From Symsagittifera roscoffensis (lineage: Eukaryota; Xenacoelomorpha; Acoela; Convolutidae), in the NCBI RefSeq assembly GCF_963678635.1, contig NW_026970817.1, positions 1-35,000 of the forward strand: 35,000 bases of DNA, given 5' to 3'. Position 1 is the stretch's first letter. Each line of letters opens with the position of its first letter. The translations under genes and the position numbers were made by a program. Below, one piece after another: positions 20,341 to 29,873 of the stretch. Below the pieces are notes generated by a model. That model had not been told where the DNA came from. It made no database searches and saw only the letters and a program-made list of their open reading frames with translations.

Positions 20341-20475
20341 TTCAAACAATCTGAAAAAAGAGATGAGTAAGTTACATGAGTAAACGAACTGAAGATGAGA
20401 CGGAAGCTGCAAGGTGAGAAAAAAAACCATAAAAAAACTGAATTACTGTAGTTATTGAACAACTGTAGTTATTTG

Positions 20476-21070
20476 AGCAAAAAAATCAGTCAGACATATA
20501 AGAGTCTCCAATACGTTTGTTCCTCCTAATGAATGGGAAAGATGTTGACTTTGCACACAGAGGCGAAGTTGACCTTCCTACCATTTGTGACACGACAAAA
20601 ACATAAATTTTAGGGAAAAAAATAAGGTTGAAAAATGAGGTGAACCAAAATTTTCATGTCTCGATGAAAAAAAAGTAGGGGCTAAGTCAAATCTGGATGT
20701 ACGTGTTAGATAATTAACGAAACTGCTACACAGTTATAAGCGCTCCTGAAGACATTACTCTGTATTCATGTAAAAGGCATCCAGCGGAACGCCTTTCGGC
20801 GGATTCTTCCTCGCGTACCGGCGATGGAAGATTGGACATTTTGCTTCGAAATTAGTTTTATCATTAAAGCGCCGAAAACTTGTATTGCGACGAAGATTTT
20901 CTGCTTTAATGATTGACCATTTTTGACACAGAGGTGAAACTGAGGTTCGCACCACTTGCGATACAACACACATAACCAAATGACAGTTGGAAAAGAGAAA
21001 TGAACTCAAAGAAACAGAAGGCTCGTTTCCACTTCCACACTCACATTTAAATTTTACAAGCAATTAACAC
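20476..21070 (+). repeat. Repeat family R, right half of the interrupted unit plus another unit
   Basis: Starts with AAAAAAATCAGTCAGACATA and TAAGAGTCTCC, the TATA part of an R unit. A degraded hairpin 1 (GCGAAGTTGACCTTC) is at 20563, and a second degraded copy is near 20934. Hairpin 2 (CCAAAT-GAC-AGTTGG, one mismatch) is at 20976-20990. A more G+C-rich patch at 20757-20850 is open on the minus strand and ends RRYARKNPPKGVPLDAFYMN plus TE-stop. It may be a coding remnant, but I recognise no family. Confidence 0.55.
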
Positions 21071-21072
21071 AC

Positions 21073-22420
21073 CTTCGGTGCTTCGAAATTTTTCGACAAC
21101 TCATGAAAAACCGCAATATTGGAAACAACATCTGCAACGTTTTAGTGTACTGTGACTGCACCCAATTACAGGGTTGGTAATTTCGAACTTTTAAATTCCC
21201 ATTTTGAAAGCATCACCTCGAAAACTTAAAGAGCCTCTGGAGTAATCTGGAAGCCAGATTTGCAACCATTGCGAGTCCCTGAGAGCACCCTACTATAAAT
21301 ATTGAAATCCAAAATTTTGTCAATTTTTTTTAACCTAAGTTTCCCAAAAAAACGACTTATCTCGGAAACTAAAAGGATTTGAGCATTCATATTAAGAGGC
21401 AAGACTTGAGACGCCTGGGTGTACTGGGTGTACGCTGATAATAAGATTTTATTTTCATCAAGTTAGTAGTTTAAAATTTTTTGAATTTTTTTGTAGATAA
21501 GTTCTTAGAGAAATTTTGAAAAAATCGAAAAATGTCACATCTCGTAACCTGAAAGTATTTGAGCAGTCGCGTGCAGCAGTCGCATGTGGCAAGATTTGCA
21601 ACTCTTCAATACCCTGACAACACCGAACTATAGAGTTGTGAATTGCAAATTTTGAAAATAATTAATTTTAACTTTCTGAAAACTTTGAAAAAATCACAAA
21701 AAACGTCACATCTCGAAAACTACAAAGAATTGAGCAGTGACATTTGGAGGCAAGATTCGCAATCCTTTAAAAGTAGTTTGACAGGACCTAACTACAGGGT
21801 TGGGAATTCCTTTTTTTTATAAAATCATAATAATTTAACTTTTCTGAAAGTTTTTGAAAAAATCACAAAAAACGTCATATCTCGAAAACTACAAAGAATT
21901 GAGCAGTCATACTTGGAGGCAAAATTTGCAATCTTTGAGAAAACTCTGACAGGACCCAACTAGAGGGTTGAGAATTTCCGATTTTGCGGAAAAAAAATAA
22001 TATCAGTTTTCTGATAATTTTTTCGAAAAAATTACAAAAAACGTCATATCTCGAAAACTACAAGGATTTGAACAGTCATATTTGGAGGCAACATTTGTAA
22101 CTCTTTAGAGTACTCTGACAGAACCCAACTACAAGGTTGGGAATTTCAAACTTAGAGAAATATTTAATTAAAATTTTCCGAAAACTTTGAAAAAATCACA
22201 AAAAACGTCATATCTCGAAAACTACAAGGATTTGAGCAGTCATATTTGGAGGCAAGATTCGCAATCCTTGATAGTACTCTGACAGTACCCAATTGGGTTG
22301 GGAACTTCAAGTTTTATAAATTAATTTGTCATTTGAACGTTCTGAAAATTTTTGAAAAAATCTCAAAAATCGTCTTATCTCGTTAAGTAAAATGATTCGG
22401 GCATTCAAAACTGGAGGTTT
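21073..22420. repeat. Satellite S, about eight tandem units of ~168 bp
   Basis: Units are anchored by CGTCATATCTCGAAAACTAC at about 21207, 21352, 21534, 21704, 21873, 22042, 22206 and 22371, giving steps of 145-182 bp, mostly 164-170. Each unit also has GGATTTGAGCAGTCATATTT, GGAGGCAAGATT, GACAGGACCCAACTACAGGG and TTGGGAATTTC. The CCCAAC-TACAG-GTTGGG part forms a short hairpin. The left edge, CGGTGCTTCGAAATTTTTCG, matches the left edge of the second block at 28330, so the array behaves as an element with a defined end. The right edge stops in mid-unit where the tRNA gene begins. Confidence 0.85.
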
Positions 22421-22493
22421 TGCCCCACAAGGGACTCGAACCCTTGACCGTTGGATTAAAAGTCCAACGCTCTACCGACTGAGCTAGCAGGGC
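22421..22493 (-). tRNA. tRNA-Lys (anticodon UUU)
   Basis: A complete 73-base cloverleaf reads on the minus strand, with no intron and no encoded CCA. The 7-bp acceptor stem (GCCCTGC with GTGGGGC, two G-U pairs) is followed by a D arm with A box TAGCTCAGTCGG. The anticodon arm is TTGGA-CTTTTAA-TCCAA with anticodon TTT, and the T arm AAGGG-TTCGAGT-CCCTT contains the B box. The discriminator base is A. A TTTT pol III terminator follows within 20 bases, inside the last satellite unit. It decodes AAA/AAG lysine codons. All arms pair, so it looks functional. Confidence 0.96.
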
Positions 22494-23880
22494 TCTGAGT
22501 ATCGCTTAGAGAAGCTGAATTTGTTATAGCTCGAGTATTCACAAATTAGACTTAAACAACAAAATATTCATACAAAGCTGTCTAATTGTCCACGTTGCTT
22601 ACTAGCTCACTTCACAACGAAAGAAGTTCCAATCATTCAGAGGAAAAGGATCTTAGAGGTGCAATTGTGATTTTGATAGAGTAGCCCTCTCTTTTTCCTT
22701 TCCCCCTTCCCCTTGCGAATTACTGTAAAATTACTGTTCAACCGATTGTTATGAAAATTGACATGCTAACTAATTAGGCCATGAAAAACATAGTTGGTCT
22801 TCATAATTAACCTTGTAAAACCACTCTCGTTAGACCATAAAGTTCATGTTTGAGTGAAGTGGGGGGGGGAGGAAAAAGAGCCTTAACAGCTAAAATGGTG
22901 AGCCTTGCTGATAGTTTGTTATGTTGATACAAAATTATTTGTCATTGGTGTCCCACCACGAACTCCTTTCGAAGCCGAAAAAGAGAATATACAGGATTAA
23001 GAACTTATTCGTCATATAGCGGTAACCGAAGACTAGAAAAAGAATCAAAAAACGCTCGCTGGAACTTTCGTGGATTATCCGAACACGTTTACGCCGCGCC
23101 GCATTGCACATCTCGGATCGCAACAACGTACACCTCAAAGAACAATAAATCAGTCAAATAAGAACTGTATTGAAGACAAACTCTTCTGCGATCAATACTC
23201 CCTTGCGCTTGAACGTCAGGGCCACCTTCATATCTACGAGTGGTAACCGATAAAGTAAAATTTTTACAACCCCCCTATATAATAAACCAAAAGGCTCCTT
23301 ACGAGGAGTCACCTGGCTTCTATAAAGAATGAGTCAAACAACCTCATCGAGCACAAATCAGATTCCCGGAAAGAGAAAGGAAACTGCGAACCACCCGAAT
23401 AAAGAAGAACATCAATACATACAATGCACAAAATGCTGAATCTGATCATTAGTGTGGATAACGAATAACCTACTGCAAATCAGCCAGAAAAAGCCATTCA
23501 TGTGCGATTTCCACGCAGATTGGACCTATACCCAGTTGATTTACCTCTAAAAACCCTCATTACACTATAAAATTGTTGCTGATGTGAGGCGAGGGGGTAC
23601 TACAATGATGTAGTAGAATGAGTGGTCCCTCGAAAAAGTAACTATGATAGACAGGTCCCGCATGCATTTCGCATGTTTTAATTTTGAAGTTTTGAATGCA
23701 AAACTGACTATGGATAAACGCGTGATGCTACGATGCAAGATATGAAGAACAAATCTGTGAATAATTATTAATTTGTTCACCATGCAAAAGTTCAGAAATC
23801 TATGACAACCTTTCAGTAGTTTTTCAAAATTGCAATTCAAATGTGGGGTGAGTCGAAAAAAGCCAAACATAAAAAAATCT
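22494..23880. other. Unassigned region
   Basis: No gene seen. The minus-strand frame 22935-23138 crosses a G+C-rich patch (about 23075-23110) and is not convincing. A G8 run occurs at 22861. A short hairpin, GGCTCCT-TACG-AGGAGTC, is at about 23291-23309. The frame 23565-23870 on the minus strand has no motif. Confidence 0.35.
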
Positions 23881-26282
23881 TTCTTGTTTTTTTTTGAAAA
23901 CTTTCGATTTTCAAAGAAACATTTAGATGCACTTAAAAGACTTTGAATTTCTGAAGAAAATTACGCTCGGCACTTTTTTGATAAAAGTAACCCAGCTTGA
24001 GAAAGCTGGATCAATAATTAAAGTTTTTATTCGACTGGGAAATCTGAAAAACAAATTCCACATTCGAAATTAGAAGCCGATCACATCGTCCGAGATCTCT
24101 ACCCTTACGCTGTTTGATAGTGAAGTTTGTCTTCCTTTTAACAAACAAAATGAACGGTAATGTGAAAGAAATCATAAGAGAAATAGCAAAAAAATATATA
24201 ATTGAGCCTGAAAAAATGTTTCAAAATGTTCGTTCTGTTTTTAACTGTGGTGTGATGCGGTGATCTGAGCGAACGCCTAGTGCAATTCGTCAGTAATAGT
24301 CATTAAAGCAGCATGTTATTATAGAAAAACAATGAAAACTAAAATGTAGCTAACAGATAATTACACGATCAGCAAAACCAAAAAAAGCGGATCGAAAAGT
24401 TTTCAACTTCAGTATGAAAAGCTATTTTTATATTTTTAAAATTAGAGCAAACTGAAACAATAGGTAATATTTTTATTCCTCTGGGCATCCAGAAACTAGA
24501 AATCCTTTACTGAAATAGGGTAGTTTTCCATCCTTTTACACAAGCGAAGCTGCACTTCGCAAACACTAGCGAGGAAAAGGTAAATAATAAGCCTTGAAAA
24601 TTAAATATTCTGATATAACGGATTCGGTCCTACGACCGGAAGATTTCGAGTCCTATCCTCGCATCTGCTTCACGGGCACTTGACAATTTTTAACACTAGA
24701 AGAACACGACAAAAAGCAACTCTATAAAGTGCAATAAGAAGTAGAAAAAGGCCTCGGAATAGTAAAAAAAGTTCGGATACGTCTCGGTATCGAACCTTCG
24801 ACCTAGCCATTATGAATCCCCTGCAGTAATCAAATTCAACGTGGTCCAAAAAAAACATGAACAAAGTCATCGTACCTGGAGCAAAGAAAAAAAACATCTG
24901 CAAGAAAAAACTAAATGTTTAGTATTGTTTAATTCCGAGAATTAACAGTTATTTTAAGCTCAAACTTCCGGACACTCAAGTATAAAATTCATAGACAAAC
25001 TTAGAACATAATCAATGGAAGAATCGAAAATCATACGCAAGAAAACAGAAAAAAAAGACACTGACTTTCATGAAAAACACTAATTTTCGAATTTATGCCC
25101 TTTAAGTTTTCTTTGAACTTCTAAAACAATCAACCATCGGAGTTTTTTTGTAACTTGAACCCAACTAGGATCAATATGTAAAGTTTTTATTCCGCTCCAA
25201 AACTAAAAGTTAAATTCCACTTCCAAAATCATACAAGTTTTTTGCGCTATTTCCGTGTTCGTTTTCTAACATTAGACACGTTAAATTCTAACATTCAAAA
25301 ACATTAATATACATTAGACACCGGTTACTAAAATTGTCTTCACAAAATAAACAAACTATAAAATGAAGACAAAAACAACAACATAGCCAATCGACGATTG
25401 GAAAAGAGCAATGAACGCAAGTAAACATCAAAAAATACTGACTTCGTTGAAAAAATCTCAAATTTTCAGTTTCTAAGAAAAAAATAGATGCCCTCTAAGT
25501 TCTTTGAACTTCTAGAACGATTAACGATTGGCAATTTTGATAACATTACCCCAACTTGAGAAAACTGGATCAATAATTAATTTTTTTTTAATTTTGCTGA
25601 AAAATCTGCAAAAAAAATCCTCTTTCGAAACTAGAAGTCCGTCACGTTTTTCGTGACATTTACACATTCGCTGTTCGATATTAGAACTTGCCATCGTTTA
25701 ACTGAACAGAACTTGAAAAGAAATCAGAAGTCAAACCGCGAAAAAGTGATTTTGAGCTTTAACAAATTAAGAAACTTTTCCTGAAAAAAGCAACGAAAAA
25801 AATCATCGCAACCTATATAAGAGTCTCAACAACATTCATCGACTCTTGATAAAAACAAATCAAAATCAAATTTGAGCATGAACAACATTTTTTTCACTGA
25901 GAAATAAATCAACACAAGCTAACCTAGTGGACAAGATTTAGCGCAAACTCGGGTTTCTACCCTCTAAAATGCCGGTTTTCAATATCAACTTTGGACAACG
26001 TTCACCTCAAAAATCAGTAAAAAATTGTACATAGACCGAGAGAAAATGATCAGAGCTACCTTCTATGAAGTTATCAAAGTATGGTTTTCACACAGAGGCG
26101 AAGTTGCACTTCGCATACTCAAGCAAACATATGTTCAATAACGCTGCTGGGAAAAACTGAATAAGTAAAACATTGTGTCTACAAAATTTTTTAAGTGACG
26201 CACGCCGATTATGACGCATTAGCAGTACCAGTCAATAGAACAAAAGTTACCAACTAACATGTCTCAATTTATAGAGCAGTCT
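23880..26282 (+). repeat. Repeat family R, block of several diverged units
   Basis: Hairpin 3 occurs at 23992-24009 (CCAGCTT-GAGA-AAGCTGG, perfect) and 25551-25568 (two mismatches). Hairpin 1 is at 24544-24560 and at 26098-26114 (GCGAAGT-TGC-ACTTCGC), the latter within CACACAGAGGCGAAG. Hairpin 2 is at 25387-25401 (CCAATC-GAC-GATTGG). A further hairpin TCACG-TTTTT-CGTGA is at about 25643. A TATA-like ACCTATATAAGAGTCTC is at 25811. Degraded GGATCAATA or AACAATAGG versions follow near 24460 and 25160. No coding sequence is seen. Confidence 0.65.
24605..24665 (+). repeat. tRNA-like remnant (possible SINE head)
   Basis: CGGTC-CTAC-GACCG forms an anticodon-arm-like hairpin at 24624-24638, followed at normal spacing by GATTTCGAGTCC, close to a pol III B box. 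A complete cloverleaf cannot be drawn because the acceptor and D arms do not pair, so this is at most a decayed tRNA gene or SINE head. A second B-box-like string (GGTTCGATACC on the minus strand) lies near 24788. Confidence 0.3.
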
Positions 26283-26746
26283 TTGGAGCAGTAATAACAT
26301 TAAAAAATTAAATGTGATAAAAAGAGAATTTTTTTTTTTAATTTGAGACTTTTTGTAAAAATCATCCCCTCACACGCCATATTAAGTACAAAGTGATAAA
26401 TTCCGCTCCTAGTAACAAATGAATTACGGCAAACCAGCTTCCTTCAACCAATTTGGAACGATTTCTATGACGGATTAAAACTCCGCTTACGCGTTAATAG
26501 CGCGAAATATATCGCGCATTAATTGCCCTAAATTGTCCATGGCAGTTTTTAAACCCCTGTAGCTTTACAAAAAATGATCAGAGGTGAAATATATTTCCAA
26601 ATTTAAGCTCAGGACAACAAAATTTTTTGAATGCTATAAATAATCCCGTCAAAAATTGCTACTTAAAAAGTCGAAATTTGTCTGAAGAAAAAAAAACCAC
26701 ACGAGCACAAATATTCCGTTACTTCCGTTTACGAAGGTCAGAACAA
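26283..26746 (+). mobile_element. Element M copy 4 (lacks the first ~50 bp)
   Basis: Starts at TTTGGAGCAGTAATAACATT like copy 1 and ends GGTCAGAACAA, a slightly degraded version of the family's 3' end. ATCATCCCCTCACACGCC, the TTACGCGTTAATAGCGCGAA block and TTGTCTGAAGAAAAAAA are present. Two copies sharing the same 5' start suggests either a shorter subfamily or a common truncation point. Confidence 0.75.
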
Positions 26747-27440
26747 TAATAGTCTGTGATAAAATCCTTAGCATTGACTGTAATTAATTGTTGAGCAAAA
26801 AATTAGACAAACAATATGAAAATCTCTTATATAGGTTGCGAATTTATCACTTTTTATGCATTCATAAAAAGAGCAATGAACGCAAGTAAACATCAAAAAA
26901 TACTGACTTCGTTGAAAAAATCTCAAATTTTCAGTTTCTAAGAAAAAAATAGATGCCCTCTAAGTTCTTTGAACTTCTAGAACGATTAACGATTGGCAAT
27001 TTTGATAACATTACCCCAACTTGAGAAAACTGGATCAACACGTAAAGCTTTTTTTTTATTTAGCTGGAAATCCAGAAATTTAAACCCACTTTCGAAACAA
27101 GAAATCGTTCACATTTCTTGTAAAATTTGCGCGTCCGTATTTGGAGAGTGCTATTTACGACACTTTCAGCAGATTATTTTTAATTAAATTCAAAAGTGCA
27201 TATAAATCTCAATGCATTCATAAATGCTTCATTTAGTATGAATGCACATATGTAGTTGTTAGAGACTACTAAGACTTTTCATGAAAACAAAAAAAATCAG
27301 CAAGACCTATATAAGAGTCTTCACTAAGTCCTTTACTCCTGAAAACGGTACACAAGTCAAACTACCCTTCCCAATAAACTCCACTAAAGTTGCTCACACC
27401 ATAAAAACATTAAAACTGGACAAGATAAAATATTATCTGA
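26747..27440 (+). repeat. Repeat family R, unit with a 172-bp exact duplication
   Basis: 26867-27038 is identical to 25402-25573 over 172 bp, from AAAAGAGCAATGAACGCAAG to AACTGGATCAA, including hairpin 3. An inverted TATA motif (AACCTATATAAGAG on the minus strand) lies just before it at about 26827. The unit continues with AAAAGTGCATATAAATCTCA, GAATGCACATATGTAGTT and the TATA-like AAGACCTATATAAGAGTCTT at 27303 followed by TCACTAAGTCC. Confidence 0.7.
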
Positions 27441-27743
27441 GCTATGAAAAAGAATAGATATTGTTCGTAAATTTGTTCAAATTGGAATCTACATATTGAA
27501 ACGAATTGCAGGAACTCAACATTTAATCAATTTCAAACTTTTTGATTTCTATCGACTTTTATTTTCCAATTCGATAAACTAGGGCGGATTTATGGGGAGA
27601 TTGGTAGCCCCACCTCAGGATTTCTTGCCGTAAAGATACTGAATTCGTCCATTCTAATCTCATTCGAAACCTCACAAATTTTGTCTCATTTAGTCTGAAA
27701 GTTGTCCATTTTAATGTCCATTTTAAATGTCCTTTTTATGCAG
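27441..27743 (+). other. Intron-like sequence upstream of the coiled-coil exon
   Basis: No exon is seen. It ends in TGTCCTTTTTATGCAG, a good polypyrimidine tract and acceptor, so it is probably the 3' part of an intron. GTCCATTTTAAATGTCC is part of a small local repeat just before the acceptor. Confidence 0.4.
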
Positions 27744-28116
27744 AAAGCGTCCTGAGTTGCAGAAAGCGAGGTTCCAAGAGATACAGGAGGCATTGCAAAT
27801 GGCAAGGCAAAAGCAGCAGAAAGACGTGGAGGCTGAAAAAGAGTTGGATCTGATTTACAGAGACGAAGCAGAAAGACTGTGGCGTAAACGTGAAGCGGAG
27901 TGGGCTGCGGAACAAGCGGCGAGAGCGAAGTTGTTGCAGGCGGTTTTGAACGAACGAGCGCAACAAGTGGATGAGAAATTGAGCAGACTAGAAGTAGCGA
28001 AGAGAGAAAACATGGAGGAGCGTGAGAAGGCGATTCGTGAGATGCAAATTCTGAGAATGGAGGCAGAGGCCGAGGAGTTGGAGAAAGAAGAGGTGAAGGT
28101 GGCGAGGGCCGTTTGA
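27744..28116 (+). CDS. Trichoplein-like (TPH domain) coiled-coil exon, partial gene
   Basis: Opens at the acceptor TTTATGCAG|A and codes for about 124 residues of continuous charged helix. The core EKELDLIYRDEAERLWRKRE followed by AEWAAEQAARAKLLQAVLNE, RAQQVDEKL and EEREKAIREMQ is characteristic of the trichohyalin-plectin-homology region of trichoplein-type ciliary/centrosomal keratin-binding proteins. The frame reaches TGA at 28116. A donor-like GAG|GTGAAG at 28092/28093 suggests the exon may really end there, because family members carry more C-terminal sequence than the 8 codons that follow. No 5' or further 3' exon is recognisable nearby, so the gene has long introns or this is an isolated fragment. 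Its G+C content is clearly above its surroundings, supporting real coding. Other TPH proteins (MNS1, CFAP53) are less good matches by eye. Confidence 0.75.
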
Positions 28117-28329
28117 CCCAAAAATAATGCTAAAGGCGCCTTGGCGCAAAAGTATACTAATTTCAATGCGGCAGCACAGATAAGGAATCAAGAATTTTGT
28201 TGTCTCATACGTTTCCAAACAAGTTCATGAAAACTCTCAAACAGGCCACCAAGCAAATGTGATATACGCTGAAAACTTTCAAGCTGAATCAAGAAACAAA
28301 ACGAAAATTAAAAACCCTATATCCAAAAT

Positions 28330-28770
28330 CGGTGCCTCGAATTTTTAACAACCCATTAAAGCCGCAAATATTGGGAAAAAAATCTGCAAGCTTTAAAGGT
28401 AGTCTGACAACATCAAATTTCAGGGTTCGCAATTACAATTTTTGAAAAAACCACAAAATTTAAGAAAATTTTATGTAAGTTCTTTGAAAAAATTCAAAAT
28501 GAATAAGAAACGTCACATCTAATAAATTAAAAGCAATTGAGCAGTGGCATTTGGACGCAAGATTTGCAACTCCTGAAATTACTCTGTCAGTATCCAACTA
28601 CAATGTTGGGAAACTCAAATTTTGAAAAACTTCAAACTTAAGTTTTCCAAAAAACGTCACACCTCAAAACTACCAAAATTTCAGCAGTCTTATGGGGTTG
28701 GGAATTTCAATTTTGTAAATTATTTTGTAATTTAATCTTTCTGAAAATTTCTGAAAAAACCACAACATTC
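28330..28770. repeat. Satellite S, second block (about 2-3 units)
   Basis: The left end CGGTGCCTCGAATTTTTAAC matches the left end of the first block (21073). Units then carry AAACGTCACATCTAATAAAT, GAGCAGTGGCATTTGGACGC, AAGATTTGCAACTCCTG and CCAACTACAATGTTGGGAA. The order and spacing match the 21-22 kb array at lower identity. Both blocks are in the same orientation. Confidence 0.75.
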
Positions 28771-28854
28771 AGTTTTTTCCGTTACCAGTCTGTTGAACTG
28801 TTTTCGAAAAGCCGCAGAAACTGTTTAATTTATAATTTCTTTTGATTTTTGAAA

Positions 28855-28972
28855 ATGTATGGTAAGCATTTTCTCCATAAATTTGACGTATGGAATTGTA
28901 TGGTAATGATTTTTGGTGTATGGAATTGTATGATAAGCATTTTCGGTGTATAGAGGTCAACCCGGAACGTTA
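28855..28972. repeat. Family X minisatellite element, opposite orientation
   Basis: Three spaced copies of TATGGAATTGTATGGTAA-like units end in GGTGTATAGAGGTCAACCCGG. That terminus is the reverse complement of the CCGGGTTGACC start at 934. It is a shorter, diverged relative of 934-1190. Confidence 0.5.
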
Positions 28973-29560
28973 GACCCGCCGAAGTAAATTCTTAAAAAAC
29001 AGAAGTAAATTCTTAAAAACTTTTTCATTCAATATAATCTAGTACCCAACAAATGCTTCTAAGCTGAATAGAAACTTTATTTAGAAAACTAATCCATTTT
29101 TTGTCAGAAACAATTTTTGCCTCATCTATTAAGTAACAGAAACAAATGAAACGAAATAAACATCAATTTTAAATGATTCGAGTATACACAATGGTTGTAA
29201 CAACACAATGCAAATAGTAAGATGGGGGGGTTTGTTCAAACCAATTGAAAAAAATTTTGTTAGAAATAGTCTATAATTAGAAAAATAAAGTTGAGAAAAC
29301 TTCTACAAGATCTAAACATTACAAAGAAAAATATCGCCACATTTTTAGAGTACAAATTAAGTATATGTCTCCAAAAACGATAAATTTTTCGTCTCGTGAT
29401 TAGATGCAAGCAAGCCAAAGTACACCCTAAAATTTAAAAGGATTTTCAGACAGTATAAAAGTTGCAATCTTGAGTATTCAAACGGAAATTTGAAGATCAA
29501 TTATCTTGAAATATGTTTGAGAAGTCAACCTTGCAAAATCAACTTTCGAAAAATTGTTTT
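28973..29560. other. Unassigned A+T-rich region
   Basis: No gene or clear repeat. A G7 run at about 29225 and several tracts of A and T are the only notable features. Confidence 0.4.
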
Positions 29561-29790
29561 GGGGCGGAGGTGAAGTGGTTACGTCTCCGCCTCTTATAGG
29601 AAAGGTCGGATGTTCGAGTCCCACCATGATCCGTGCTCGTTGCTTGAGGGTGAAGCAACATTACCCAGCCCAGAAACATAACCAAAAAAAATTGCATGTA
29701 GTTCTTAAACAGGGGCACAACAGCGGTCGCCGTGATGAACTGTACAGCTCTTGTGTTAGTTCTTTCTCCCGTGGATAAATGGTCTTAATT
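29561..29790 (+). mobile_element. tRNA-derived SINE, near full length
   Basis: The head (29561-29632) has an A box TGAAGTGGTTA at 29571 and a B box TGTTCGAGTCC at 29611, the spacing of a pol III tRNA promoter. The body contains GTTGCTTGAGGGTGAAGCAA (a hairpin) and ACCCAGCCCAGAAACATAAC. The 3' part (TGATGAACTGTACAGCTC and GTGGATAAATGGTCTTA) matches the truncated copy at 2917-3048. The short ORF across it is incidental. Confidence 0.75.
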
Positions 29791-29873
29791 TTAAAATTGC
29801 AAGCATAAACCATAGAGTTATTTGACAAGTTGCTTGAATAATTTAATTGAACAGAGGCTCACATAAATCGCAG

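Larger units (their letters stand above)
13541..20470 (-). mobile_element. CACTA (En/Spm, TNP2-type) DNA transposon with SET and BEN genes
   Basis: About 6.9 kb, bounded on both sides by the halves of an R repeat unit. It holds three colinear minus-strand genes: BEN protein 1, BEN protein 2 and a SET-fused TNP2 transposase. All frames are open and introns have consensus ends, so the copy may be young or active. I could not find classic CACTA...TAGTG ends with a 3-bp target duplication. The best candidate is a short imperfect match, ACTACTAGAGTTG at 13541 against ACTACAGTTG on the minus strand at 20469, so the edges are approximate. Left of the transposase (13541-14157) no gene is firm. A 22-codon minus frame at 13707-13639 follows an ATTAG acceptor-like site and ends RKKKLKK plus stop, possibly a terminal exon. 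Confidence 0.8.

Noticed and set aside
24740-24850. Minus-strand tRNA gene suggested by GGTTCGATACC near 24788
   Set aside because: The T stem and acceptor stem do not pair and no D arm is present.
29554-29778. Plus-strand 74-codon ORF
   Set aside because: It lies across the SINE including its pol III boxes, so it is not a protein gene.
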